NCBI GenBank assembly: GCA_900315575.1
Contig: OMZR01000045.1
Location: 1-46,208, forward strand
Reading direction: 5' to 3'
DNA: 46,208 nt
Source: an uncultured Veillonellaceae bacterium
Lineage (GTDB): Bacteria > Bacillota > Negativicutes > Selenomonadales > Selenomonadaceae
Shown: positions 1 through 7,693 of the stretch, one piece after another
Layout of the letters: every line of letters starts with the position of its first letter
Numbering within the stretch: the stretch's first letter is position 1
Notes under the pieces: generated by a model
Databases searched by the model: none
What the model saw: the letters and a program-made list of their open reading frames with translations, nothing else
Told to the model about the DNA's origin: nothing
Position numbers and translations under genes: made by a program

Positions 1-2
1 AG

Positions 3-242
3 GGCGACGTGCTCGTCGCGATCTCGAGTTCTGGCCAGTCAGAAAACATCCTGCGTGCGGCGCACCTCATGAATGATCTCGGTGGCACGGTCATGACGTT
101 CACCGGCTTCGCGCCAGACAATCCGCTCCGCCAGCTCGGCGGATTCAACTTCTACGTGCCGAGCGATAAATACGGCATCGTCGAATCCATCCACCAGCTC
201 GTCCTGCAGCAGGCTGTTGACGAACTCATGGAACGTTACTAA
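3..242 (+). CDS. SIS-domain phosphosugar isomerase, C-terminal part (GmhA-like)
   Basis: The reading frame is open from the window edge, so the true start lies outside and only about 79 residues are seen. The segment reads as the second half of a SIS (sugar isomerase) domain: a serine-rich phosphate-binding motif SSSGQSENI near the beginning, then a helix and a strand with MTFTGF, as in sedoheptulose-7-phosphate isomerase (GmhA). In that family the enzyme turns sedoheptulose 7-phosphate into a heptose 7-phosphate in the cytoplasm. The next two genes, an epimerase and an HldE-like kinase/nucleotidyltransferase, fit the same heptose-activation pathway, and the gap of 17 bases suggests one operon. 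Other SIS isomerases cannot be excluded from this fragment. Confidence 0.8.
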   Translation, partial: GDVLVAISSSGQSENILRAAHLMNDLGGTVMTFTGFAPDNPLRQLGGFNFYVPSDKYGIVESIHQLVLQQAVDELMERY

Positions 243-259
243 AAAGGAGTCTTCTTCAT

Positions 260-1264
260 ATGAAATCCATTGTCACCGGCGGCTGCGGCTTCATCGGCTC
301 GCATATCGTTGACCGCCTGCTCGCCGAAGGGCAGGACGTCACTGTTATCGACAACTGCAGTACAGGCCGTCTTGAAAATCTCGCGCATCACAAGGGTGAT
401 CCGCATCTGACGATTGTCGAGGCGGATATTTGCGACCATGAAAAGATTGCACCTTTGTTTGAAGGCGTGGACTGGGTCTTTCACATGGCGGCACTTGCTG
501 ACATCGTGCCGAGCATCCAGCGGCCGCAGGATTACTTTCATTCAAATGTGGATGGTACGTTCTCCGTCCTGCAGGCGGCGAAAGCAGCAGGCGTGAAGAA
601 ATTCCTCTACACGGCTTCTTCCTCCTGCTATGGCATTCCCGACCATTTTCCAACCGATGAGCATGCGGACATCCGTCCTGAGTATCCATACGCGCTGACG
701 AAGCGCCTCGGTGAAGAGCTTGCGCTCCATTGGGCGCAGGTCTACAAGCTCCCCGTTGTCTCTCTCTGCCTCTTCAACGTCTACGGGCCGCGCTCCCGCA
801 CGAGCGGCACGTATGGCGCGGTCTTTGGCGTCTTTCTCGGGCAGAAGCTCGCAGGCAAGCCCTACACCATCGTCGGCACAGGGGAGCAGACGCGTGACTT
901 CACCTACGTCACCGACATCGTCGATGCGTTTGTGACAGCGGCGAAATCCGACAATCCGGAAATCCTCGGCCAACGCTTCAACGTCGGCAGTGAGCACACC
1001 TACTCCGTCAACCGCCTCGTCGAGCTTCTTGGCGGCAAGGATGCGAACGTCGTCCACATCCCGAAGCGCCCGGGCGAACCAGATTGCACTTGGGCCGATA
1101 CGACGAAGATCAACAAGATGCTTGACTGGCATCCGAAAGTCACGCTCGAAGAAGGCGTGCAGCACATCCTTGAAAATATCGACTATTGGAAGAAAGCCCC
1201 CGTCTGGACGCCCGATACCATCAAGGACGCCACGGCCGACTGGTTCAAGTACCTGAGCAAATGA
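260..1264 (+). CDS. NAD-dependent NDP-sugar epimerase/dehydratase (GalE/WbpP-like SDR)
   Basis: 334 residues, the usual length for extended short-chain dehydrogenases. The N-terminus carries the Rossmann dinucleotide motif [10 protein letters not shown], then the conserved DNCSTGR turn, a catalytic Ser segment (TASSSCYG) and the YxxxK pair in YPYALTK. The later motifs FNVYGPR and [12 protein letters not shown] are typical of UDP-sugar 4-epimerases and related enzymes that act on an NDP-sugar with bound NAD. An AAGGAG site stands about ten bases before the ATG. Lying between a SIS isomerase and an HldE-like gene, it could act on an ADP- or CDP-heptose or on a UDP-hexose; the sequence does not settle the substrate. 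It looks intact. Confidence 0.9.
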   Translation: MKSIVTGGCGFIGSHIVDRLLAEGQDVTVIDNCSTGRLENLAHHKGDPHLTIVEADICDHEKIAPLFEGVDWVFHMAALADIVPSIQRPQDYFHSNVDGTFSVLQAAKAAGVKKFLYTASSSCYGIPDHFPTDEHADIRPEYPYALTKRLGEELALHWAQVYKLPVVSLCLFNVYGPRSRTSGTYGAVFGVFLGQKLAGKPYTIVGTGEQTRDFTYVTDIVDAFVTAAKSDNPEILGQRFNVGSEHTYSVNRLVELLGGKDANVVHIPKRPGEPDCTWADTTKINKMLDWHPKVTLEEGVQHILENIDYWKKAPVWTPDTIKDATADWFKYLSK

Positions 1265-1273
1265 AGGAACATT

Positions 1274-2818
1274 ATGGGAAATTCTAAAATCATCAGCAAG
1301 GAAGCATTCGCCAAACTTCGTGACAATTTCCGCCGCGAACACAAGACCATCGTTCTCTGCCACGGTGTCTTCGACCTCTTACACTATGGCCATATCGAGC
1401 ACCTGCGCGAGGCGAAAGCCCAGGGCGATATCCTCGTCGTCTCCGTTACGGCCGCGCGCTTCGTCAACAAAGGCCCAGGCCGTCCGTACTTCAATGACCA
1501 GCAGCGTCTCTCGTTTCTCTCTGAGCTCGACTGCGTTGACTACGTCATGCTCTCCGAGGCCGTGACCGTCCATGAAGTCGTGAAATGCGTTCAGCCGGAC
1601 ATTTACGTCAAAGGCCAGGAGTACGCTGACGCTGCGAGCGACGTGACTGGCAACATTGGTCCCGAGCAGCAGATCGTCGAGCAGTACGGCGGCCGCATCT
1701 ACTTCACGCAGGGCGAAGTCTACAGCTCGACAAAGCTTCTCAACAACTTCTTTGGCGCACTGCCCGAAGCCGTCGTGCAGATGTCGCGCGGCCTGCGGGA
1801 GAAATATGGTGCAGATGTCGCTGAGCAGGCACGAAAGATCGTTGATAGCTTCGAAAAGCTCAACGTCCTCGTCGTCGGCGACATCATCATTGACGACTAT
1901 GTCTTTTGCAAGGTGCAGGGTCTCACGACGAAAGATGCGGCCATGTCCACGCGCTACGACTTCCGCGAACGCTACGCTGGCGGCGCGCTCGCTATTGCCC
2001 GCCATCTTGCGAACTTCGCAGGCCATGTCACGCTTCTTTCCATGATGGGGCCAGAGCAGGATATCGCTGACTACATTGTCGAGAAGATGCCGCCGGTTGA
2101 GTGCCGCATCGTGCAGGACAGCCACTTCGTGACGCCCGTCAAGAAGCGCTTCCTCAAGAGGCATCCCATTCGGCAGCAGTATGAAAAGCTTTTTTCCGTT
2201 AATCGATTGCTCGACATTGAGGGGATGCGGCAGGTTCGTTACCAGAATTTCTACCGCAATCTTGAAGAGCTCCTGCCGCAGTATGATCTCGTCGTTGTTT
2301 GCGATTATGGTCATGGCCTTATCGACAGCCATGCCATCGGGCTCATTGAGCGGAAGAGCCGCTTCCTTGCATTGAATTGCCAGACGAATTCCTCGAACCA
2401 CGGCCGCAACATTATCACGAAATACCACCACGCCGATGCCTTTGTCGTTGACGAACAGGAGCTCCGCATGCCGTACGGCCAGAGTCTCGCGGAAAATGAC
2501 GAGCTCCTCGGAAAGCTCTGCCACGACCTCGGCAGCACATCGGGATGGGTCACGATGGGCGCGGTCGGCGCGCTTGGCCAGCATGGGGAAGAGCAGGCGC
2601 AGATCCCAGCCGTCACGCTTCATGTCAAAGACACAGTAGGCGCGGGCGATGCGTTTTATGCGATCGCGGCGCTCTGCGCAGCACAGGAAACGTCGATCGA
2701 TCTTGCGACGCTCCTCGCAAATATCGCAGGTGCAATCAAGACGAACCTCGTCGGCAATTCGCAGCCTGTCGCGAAGGTCGATTTGCTGAAGTTCCTTGCA
2801 ACCATCCTGAACGTCTGA
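1274..2818 (+). CDS. Bifunctional nucleotidyltransferase-PfkB sugar kinase, HldE-like with reversed domains
   Basis: 514 residues in two modules. Residues about 20-160 form a cytidylyltransferase-type domain with the HxGH signature HYGH at 37-40. Residues about 195-510 form a ribokinase/PfkB kinase, ending in the DTVGAGDAF anion-hole and catalytic-Asp motif near 450-458. Known HldE (RfaE) has the same activities, phosphorylating a heptose 7-phosphate at O-1 and then transferring AMP, but with the kinase first and the transferase second. Here the order is swapped. The neighbours (SIS isomerase, epimerase) support a role in making a nucleotide-activated heptose or similar sugar. The start ATG lies nine bases after the epimerase stop. 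ADP or CDP as the activating nucleotide is not decided by the sequence. Confidence 0.85.
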   Translation: MGNSKIISKEAFAKLRDNFRREHKTIVLCHGVFDLLHYGHIEHLREAKAQGDILVVSVTAARFVNKGPGRPYFNDQQRLSFLSELDCVDYVMLSEAVTVHEVVKCVQPDIYVKGQEYADAASDVTGNIGPEQQIVEQYGGRIYFTQGEVYSSTKLLNNFFGALPEAVVQMSRGLREKYGADVAEQARKIVDSFEKLNVLVVGDIIIDDYVFCKVQGLTTKDAAMSTRYDFRERYAGGALAIARHLANFAGHVTLLSMMGPEQDIADYIVEKMPPVECRIVQDSHFVTPVKKRFLKRHPIRQQYEKLFSVNRLLDIEGMRQVRYQNFYRNLEELLPQYDLVVVCDYGHGLIDSHAIGLIERKSRFLALNCQTNSSNHGRNIITKYHHADAFVVDEQELRMPYGQSLAENDELLGKLCHDLGSTSGWVTMGAVGALGQHGEEQAQIPAVTLHVKDTVGAGDAFYAIAALCAAQETSIDLATLLANIAGAIKTNLVGNSQPVAKVDLLKFLATILNV

Positions 2819-2828
2819 GGAGGTCGTC

Positions 2829-4445
2829 ATGAAAGCGAAAACGATCGAGGACGTCTTCGCATTTGCAAAGGCGCATAAGCCTCTCATCTGCTATGGCGCG
2901 TCCGACCATGGCCACATGGTCAAGCACTTCCTTGAACGAAGAGGCCGTCTCATCGATGCGTTCTGGATCACCGACCCCGTGCCAGAGGGAAAGATGCGCG
3001 ACGGCGTGCCGCTGCGTTCTGTGCAGGATGTAAAGCCAGACAAGAAAACAGGCATCCTGCTCGCACTTTACGAACGCCATCACGATAGCATCGTCAAGAC
3101 GCTTGTAGAAAAAGGCTTTTCGGAAGACCAGATCTGCTGCATCCCCGATGACATGCAGCACGAAATGCACAAGAAAGTCCTCGTGCAACGGAGGATGGAG
3201 CTACTGTCCGCCACGCCAGTGTGTACAGCAGAGCAGAAGCAGCAGTTCGAGAAACGGGCAAAGGAGATTCTGTCCGAGTATCCGACGATCAAGTGCCAGT
3301 TCTGGGCCGTGTTCCGCATTGGTGCGGTAGCGCTCTGGAACGAAAAGGCGTTCCTGCGGCAGAAGACGAAAGATGGCAAGTTCTGGTTGTTTTATCCCGT
3401 CGCACACGAGCATCGTCCCGACGAAGAACTGCGCGGCGCGAATCCATATTTGCTTACGAAGCTCTCCATTGACGGTGCCGAAGTGCTGACGCCAGAGAAT
3501 CTGGCCTTCTGGCAGTATATATACCAGAGGTATGACGATCGCTTTGAATTCATCAATAGTTATGAATTCCTTGGCTGGTCGCCAGAGACGGCGGAATGGA
3601 ATCGTGAAATCGACGTGACGCACAGCTGGCTCAAACTCACGCCGGAAGAAGTCAAGCGGGGAGAACGAGAACTCAAGGCTCTCGGCATCCGCTGTCCGTT
3701 CATCTGCATCTCGAATCGCGATCCCGTCTTCCTGCAGAAAGAAAAAGGCGACCGCATCGTCCCAGACTTCCGCGACAAGTTTCGGAATTTCCCCATTTCG
3801 GATTACGCATTGGCGCTCGATTACCTGCAAGAACAGGGCATTCAGGCCGTCCGCATTGGCACGGCAGCTGAAGGCACGCTCGACCATCCCAATCTGGTGG
3901 ACTGCACAAGCGAACGGCATTCAGATTTCTTGGATGTATATCTCGTCAGTCAGGCAAAGTTCTTTGTCGGCGGACTTTCTGGCATATTGACATTTGCAAT
4001 GCTTTGGGCAAAGCCCATGTTGATTTTGAATGCGCCGATGTTTACGACACGATATGATGCTATGGCGTATTTTAATCCAGAACGAGATATTGCATTGCCG
4101 AATAAGATGTGGGATGAAAGTCGTCATCGCTATTTGACTTTGCGAGAAGTGCTAACGTATGAAGTAAATTCCATCTATCTGGAAAAGAATTCACCGGCGG
4201 GAACATTCCGCGCCTACGAACGAGATGGTATGAACCCTGTCAAGAATTCGCCAGAAGAGATTTTGAATGCTATCAAAGAGCTGAATGGACGAATCGATCA
4301 TACAAGTACATACGATGACATGGATCAGGAACTTCAATCACGCTACCGCGACATCATCGATCATTTTCCGTACGGCATTGATGCTCCGAACCTTTGGCGC
4401 ATCGGCGCGAAGTTTTTGCGGGAAAATCAATGGCTGCTGGACTGA
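2829..4445 (+). CDS. Rossmann-tagged TIGR04372-type putative glycosyltransferase
   Basis: 538 residues. The first ~110 residues are a small Rossmann-like domain with CYGASDHGH followed by a DAFWITD strand, the same kind of domain found on many proteins in this locus. The rest, especially about 290-420, resembles the TIGR04372 family of putative glycosyltransferases: CISNRDPVFL, an FRNFPISDY segment, VRIGT, SDFLDVYL, and then FFVGGLSGI. The family is common in glycan clusters but its reaction is not firmly known. AGGAGG stands six bases before the ATG and the previous gene ends ten bases upstream, so it is read in the same operon. The stretch from about 3900 to 4350 is more AT-rich than the first genes, a possible sign of mixed origin. 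Confidence 0.7.
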   Translation: MKAKTIEDVFAFAKAHKPLICYGASDHGHMVKHFLERRGRLIDAFWITDPVPEGKMRDGVPLRSVQDVKPDKKTGILLALYERHHDSIVKTLVEKGFSEDQICCIPDDMQHEMHKKVLVQRRMELLSATPVCTAEQKQQFEKRAKEILSEYPTIKCQFWAVFRIGAVALWNEKAFLRQKTKDGKFWLFYPVAHEHRPDEELRGANPYLLTKLSIDGAEVLTPENLAFWQYIYQRYDDRFEFINSYEFLGWSPETAEWNREIDVTHSWLKLTPEEVKRGERELKALGIRCPFICISNRDPVFLQKEKGDRIVPDFRDKFRNFPISDYALALDYLQEQGIQAVRIGTAAEGTLDHPNLVDCTSERHSDFLDVYLVSQAKFFVGGLSGILTFAMLWAKPMLILNAPMFTTRYDAMAYFNPERDIALPNKMWDESRHRYLTLREVLTYEVNSIYLEKNSPAGTFRAYERDGMNPVKNSPEEILNAIKELNGRIDHTSTYDDMDQELQSRYRDIIDHFPYGIDAPNLWRIGAKFLRENQWLLD

Positions 4446-4463
4446 GGAAAGAGAGAAAATCCC

Positions 4464-5621
4464 ATGCAGGAAATCACAAAGGAGAATGTTCAGCAACTGA
4501 AAAAGCAATTTTTGGCAGACGGTTGCAACATCTTATATGGAGCAGGCGATACGGGGCATCAGATTGGTGCGATCTTAGATGATTTAGGTATCGCAACACA
4601 ATATTGTGTTGATGATGACGAGACAAAACAGGGGACGCAGATGGACGGGAAACCAGTCATTTCACGTATGGAGCTTGCAATGATCGCGGAGAAGCAATCA
4701 GTGAACGTCATCTTGTCAAGCATTTATGCGAAGATGATGGAACAGAAACTTCATGCCTTGCCAGTCCAGGTTTTCAGCATCTTCGGTCTCTATGTATCCG
4801 ACAAAGAAAGAGCATTGACAACGATCCTCAAGCTCAAACAGGCAGAAGAAACATGGCTGAAGAAAATGAAGGAAATTAAAGAATTCTTTTCGGATGCGAT
4901 GTCGCGACGGATTCTGGAAGTTTTGCAGCAAGTGGGATTGGAACGACGTCCGGATGGGCGGCTCGGAAATCCGCGACAAGATTGGTTTGTGGAGATTGCT
5001 TCTTCAGAAGAACACTATTTTGTAGAACCTGTTCCGCGCCTGCTCGGGGATTCATCTGTTTTGGTGGATTGCGGTGCTTATACAGGCGATATGCTTGGAC
5101 AACTGGCGCATCATCAATATCCATTCCGTCGCATTTATGCTTTTGAAGCGAATCCAACGGTGTTTCAAACCTTACTGAAACATGCTGCTGATTTGAACCT
5201 TCAGGAGAAGACAGAAGCCGTCAACTGTGGCGTTTGGAATAAACCGGGAGAGTTGGAATTCCAAGTAAGCGATGTGCACCCTACGGGAGGACAACTGATT
5301 CCGGGGGGGGCACAGGCCAGCGGATACGAAAAAATTACGGTTCGCACCGATACGCTCGACAGCTTGATTTCCGAACCCGTCGATTTTCTCAAGATGGACA
5401 TCGAGGGAGCCGAGTTGCCTGCCTTGCATGGAGCAACAAGGATCCTGAAGGAATCTCGTCCAATTCTGGCGATTTCGATCTATCATTCGCTGGATGATTT
5501 GGCAGATATTCCTATCTTCCTGCATGAGCAAATGAAAGATTATACGTTCTTCTTGCGCCATCATTCTTTTACTGTGGGTGAAACGGTGATGTATGGCATT
5601 CCGAAAGAACGCGAAGCATAA
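4464..5621 (+). CDS. FkbM-family methyltransferase with N-terminal Rossmann-like domain; contains a G8 tract
   Basis: 385 residues. Residues about 18-115 are a small Rossmann-like domain (LYGAGDTGH, then CVDDD). A helical linker follows, and residues ~195-375 form an FkbM-type SAM methyltransferase with motif I VDCGAYTGD, an acidic YAFEANP segment, and FLKMDIEGAE, which is diagnostic of the family. FkbM enzymes usually O-methylate a sugar hydroxyl. A run of eight G (5303-5310) encodes Pro-Gly-Gly-Ala near residue 280. At this length the frame is open to the end; gain or loss of one G would cut off the C-terminal quarter, so the gene may be phase variable. It lies 18 bases after the preceding gene. 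Confidence 0.85.
   Translation: MQEITKENVQQLKKQFLADGCNILYGAGDTGHQIGAILDDLGIATQYCVDDDETKQGTQMDGKPVISRMELAMIAEKQSVNVILSSIYAKMMEQKLHALPVQVFSIFGLYVSDKERALTTILKLKQAEETWLKKMKEIKEFFSDAMSRRILEVLQQVGLERRPDGRLGNPRQDWFVEIASSEEHYFVEPVPRLLGDSSVLVDCGAYTGDMLGQLAHHQYPFRRIYAFEANPTVFQTLLKHAADLNLQEKTEAVNCGVWNKPGELEFQVSDVHPTGGQLIPGGAQASGYEKITVRTDTLDSLISEPVDFLKMDIEGAELPALHGATRILKESRPILAISIYHSLDDLADIPIFLHEQMKDYTFFLRHHSFTVGETVMYGIPKEREA
5303..5310 (+). repeat. Poly-G tract (G8) inside the FkbM methyltransferase gene
   Basis: Eight consecutive G on the coding strand, in frame as written. It is one of four G8-G9 runs in the glycan region and the only one in the middle of a conserved catalytic domain. Such tracts change length by slipped-strand pairing in other bacteria such as Campylobacter; variation here is inferred, not seen. 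Confidence 0.8.
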
Positions 5622-5639
5622 ATTGGAGAGAACCGTAAA

Positions 5640-6701
5640 ATGGCAGAAAACATTCGCATGGATTCCCACAAGTTGCTGTACCACCCAGAACGGGTGACGA
5701 AATGGCTGCGCGGGAAGACAATTTACCCGCTCGAGATGGAGATCGGCATCTCTGGTGGCTGCAATCATCGTTGCATCTTTTGCGCGGTGGATTACATGGG
5801 CTACCAGCCGCGTTTGCTGGAAAAAGACGTGCTCGTCCGCAACTTGCGCCTGCTCGGGCAGAAGGGGCTCAAGAGCATCATCTATGCCGGCGAGGGCGAG
5901 CCGCTTGTGCATCCCGACGCACCGGACATCTTCAATGAGACAAAAGCCTGTGGCATTGATGCAGCGATGTCTACGAACTGTGCGCTGTTCTCGCGGAAAA
6001 AGGCAGAATCATGTTTGAAGTCCCTGACTTGGGTGCGCGTGAGCATCGCGGGCGCGACGGATGCGACGTATGAAAAGATCCATCAGTGCCGCAAAGGCGA
6101 CCTGGAACGCGTTCTTCAGAATATGGAGAACATGGTCGCCGTCAAGCGCGACCAGCAACTTTCGACCACACTCGGCGCACAGTTGTTGCTTTTGCCGGAG
6201 AACAAGGATGAGGTCGTGCAGCTCGCGAAAATCGTGCGCGGCTTCGGCTTCGACTATTTCACAGTCAAGCCGTTTTCCCAGCATCCTTTGAGCAAGGCGA
6301 AGTTGCAAGTGGACTACTCCGAAGCCGAAGAGATCGGCCACGAGCTCAAAGAATACGAGACGGACGATTTCAAAATCTACTTCCGTTCCCGCTCCATCGA
6401 GAACCTTGGCATGGAAAAGCCCTACGACGAGTGCGGCGGCATGCACTTTATGGCCTACATGGATGCGGCAGGCGACGTCTTCCCGTGCATCGTTTTCATG
6501 GGGCGCGACGAATTCGTCTATGGCAACATCCACGACGAGGATTTTCCGACGCTTTGGGAATCCGATCGTGCGAAGAAGATTCGTGCGACGTTCACGGGAG
6601 ACTTCATCCACCAGAACTGCCGTAAGAACTGTCGCCTCGACGAGATCAACAAGTATCTTCACGAACTCAAGCATCCTGGGGCGCATGTGAATTTTATCTG
6701 A
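5640..6701 (+). CDS. Radical SAM/SPASM enzyme (glycan locus, copy 1)
   Basis: 353 residues. The radical SAM CxxxCxxC cluster motif is at Cys41, Cys45 and Cys48 (CNHRCIFC), followed by AGEGEP, the usual glycine-rich SAM-binding strand. Near the C-terminus, DECGGMHF, FPC and CRKNC form a SPASM-like set of extra cysteines for an auxiliary cluster. The protein ends HVNFI. It is clearly related to the radical SAM genes at 7694 and 8890, which share spacing, an N-terminal LLYHPERV-type start and a similar tail. The reaction is unknown; in a sugar locus it might epimerise, dehydrate or rearrange a sugar or a small precursor. The ATG lies 18 bases after the FkbM gene. Confidence 0.88.
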   Translation: MAENIRMDSHKLLYHPERVTKWLRGKTIYPLEMEIGISGGCNHRCIFCAVDYMGYQPRLLEKDVLVRNLRLLGQKGLKSIIYAGEGEPLVHPDAPDIFNETKACGIDAAMSTNCALFSRKKAESCLKSLTWVRVSIAGATDATYEKIHQCRKGDLERVLQNMENMVAVKRDQQLSTTLGAQLLLLPENKDEVVQLAKIVRGFGFDYFTVKPFSQHPLSKAKLQVDYSEAEEIGHELKEYETDDFKIYFRSRSIENLGMEKPYDECGGMHFMAYMDAAGDVFPCIVFMGRDEFVYGNIHDEDFPTLWESDRAKKIRATFTGDFIHQNCRKNCRLDEINKYLHELKHPGAHVNFI

Positions 6702-6728
6702 AGATTGGCAGCGCAAATAGCGGTGCAT

Positions 6729-6763
6729 AAAAAAGCAGCTCCGTCAGTATGAAACTGCGGAGC
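6729..6763 (-). terminator. Intrinsic terminator of the first Rpn gene
   Basis: Read on the minus strand, a GCTCCG...CGGAGC stem with an inner CAGT/ACTG extension is followed by a run of six T. It lies just beyond the stop of the Rpn gene at 6787. Confidence 0.75.
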
Positions 6764-6786
6764 CGTGAAATGAATGTGGTGACGTT

Positions 6787-6960
6787 TTAGGATTCATCGT
6801 CCATGTGGTATTCGCGATAAAGTTCATTTCGAAATGTGATATCTGTTGATGCACGCTCCGCATCCTTTGTACGACCATCACGGAAGAGAGCAGCCATGAG
6901 ATCGGCGAATCGCGCTTCGCCTTCGCTCCGCTGTTTTTTCATTTCCATCATGAGCGTCAT
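6787..6960 (-). CDS. Possible internally initiated C-terminal Rpn fragment (RpnS-like), copy 1
   Basis: Inside the Rpn gene an in-frame ATG at 6960 is preceded by GAGG nine bases upstream (6970-6973 on the minus strand). It would give a 57-residue protein with an MKKQRSEGEARF segment. In some Rpn systems a short C-terminal protein made from such an internal start blocks the toxic full-length nuclease. The ribosome site is only moderate, so this is tentative. Confidence 0.3.
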   Translation of the reverse strand: MTLMMEMKKQRSEGEARFADLMAALFRDGRTKDAERASTDITFRNELYREYHMDDES

Positions 6961-7587
6961 ATATTCCCACCTCGTTTCCTTGTGTTCTTTGACTTTTCGG
7001 ACTTCCTTCTCAATGTCCTTGGCAAAACGTCCTTTTGCCACAAGGCCATTCACATAATCAAGGAAGGCAACGATGTCGGGATCAAGTCCGTCGCGGTTTC
7101 CTTGACTGTTTAAGAAAATTTTCGTCGTTTCGTCTCCCATCGTCAGAGTGGGATTTTCTTTGCACGTTTCTTCGAATGTGTAGAAGCTCTGTCCAGCACC
7201 GAAGGGATCGAATGTGCAGATAAAGATGACGAAAGATGTTCGGAGCTTCGTATAAAATTCGCCCTTGTTCAGCACGTCCATATCCATCATGGCCTGGTAG
7301 TAGCGTGCACGTTTTGGCAGTTCATCAGGTGTGTCGCCATCTGTCGTCTGCATCTCGATGTCATAGAGCGTTCCCTTGTCATCCTCGACAAAGACATCAA
7401 GCCGCACGCTCTTGCTGTCATAGCGGATGTCGATGGCTTTCTCGGTGACAGGGTAAGAAATCCGACGGATGCGGATGCCAAGAATTTTTTCGATGAGTCG
7501 TTTGCATATCCGCCGGTTCTGCATGACTTTGAGAAACAGAAAATTGTCGCGGATGGTCAGCTCATCCCATGTCTTGATTTTTCCCAT
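6787..7587 (-). CDS. Rpn-family PD-(D/E)XK nuclease (copy 1)
   Basis: 266 residues on the strand opposite to the glycan operon. It matches the Rpn/TIGR01784 family, often annotated as a putative transposase but in fact a PD-(D/E)XK nuclease: an N-terminal DELTIRDNFLFLKVM block, then VRLDVFVED and YDIEMQ, which supply the catalytic Asp and the ExQ pair. The ATG at 7587 is chosen over the upstream starts because AAGGGG lies nine bases before it and the family begins here. Known members nick DNA and act in recombination and phage defence. It sits between two radical SAM genes with its own promoter and terminator, so it looks like an inserted cassette. A possible internal start at 6960 is listed separately. 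Confidence 0.85.
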   Translation of the reverse strand: MGKIKTWDELTIRDNFLFLKVMQNRRICKRLIEKILGIRIRRISYPVTEKAIDIRYDSKSVRLDVFVEDDKGTLYDIEMQTTDGDTPDELPKRARYYQAMMDMDVLNKGEFYTKLRTSFVIFICTFDPFGAGQSFYTFEETCKENPTLTMGDETTKIFLNSQGNRDGLDPDIVAFLDYVNGLVAKGRFAKDIEKEVRKVKEHKETRWEYMTLMMEMKKQRSEGEARFADLMAALFRDGRTKDAERASTDITFRNELYREYHMDDES

Positions 7588-7612
7588 CGGAATCATCCCC
7601 TTCTTTGTTCTT

Positions 7613-7641
7613 ATTTTACGGCGAACGGAAGAAAACCGCAA
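7613..7641 (-). promoter_or_regulatory. Promoter of the first Rpn gene
   Basis: On the minus strand TTGCGG (7636-7641), a 17-base spacer and TAAAAT (7613-7618) form a sigma-70-type promoter 26 bases before the start codon. The second Rpn gene has the same layout, and both share TAAAATAAGAA at and just after the -10 box. Confidence 0.5.
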
Positions 7642-7693
7642 GATAGAGAGGGGAGCGGGATGGAAATTGAAGAGAAAGAAGGTAATTTTTCAG

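Noticed and set aside
1379-2887. A 502-codon open frame on the minus strand
   Set aside because: It lies opposite the HldE-like gene, which has full catalytic motifs. The reverse frame shows none.
6787-7587. A transposase or IS element
   Set aside because: Rpn proteins are often labelled transposases, but this has the PD-(D/E)XK nuclease core and no terminal inverted repeats or target duplications were seen.
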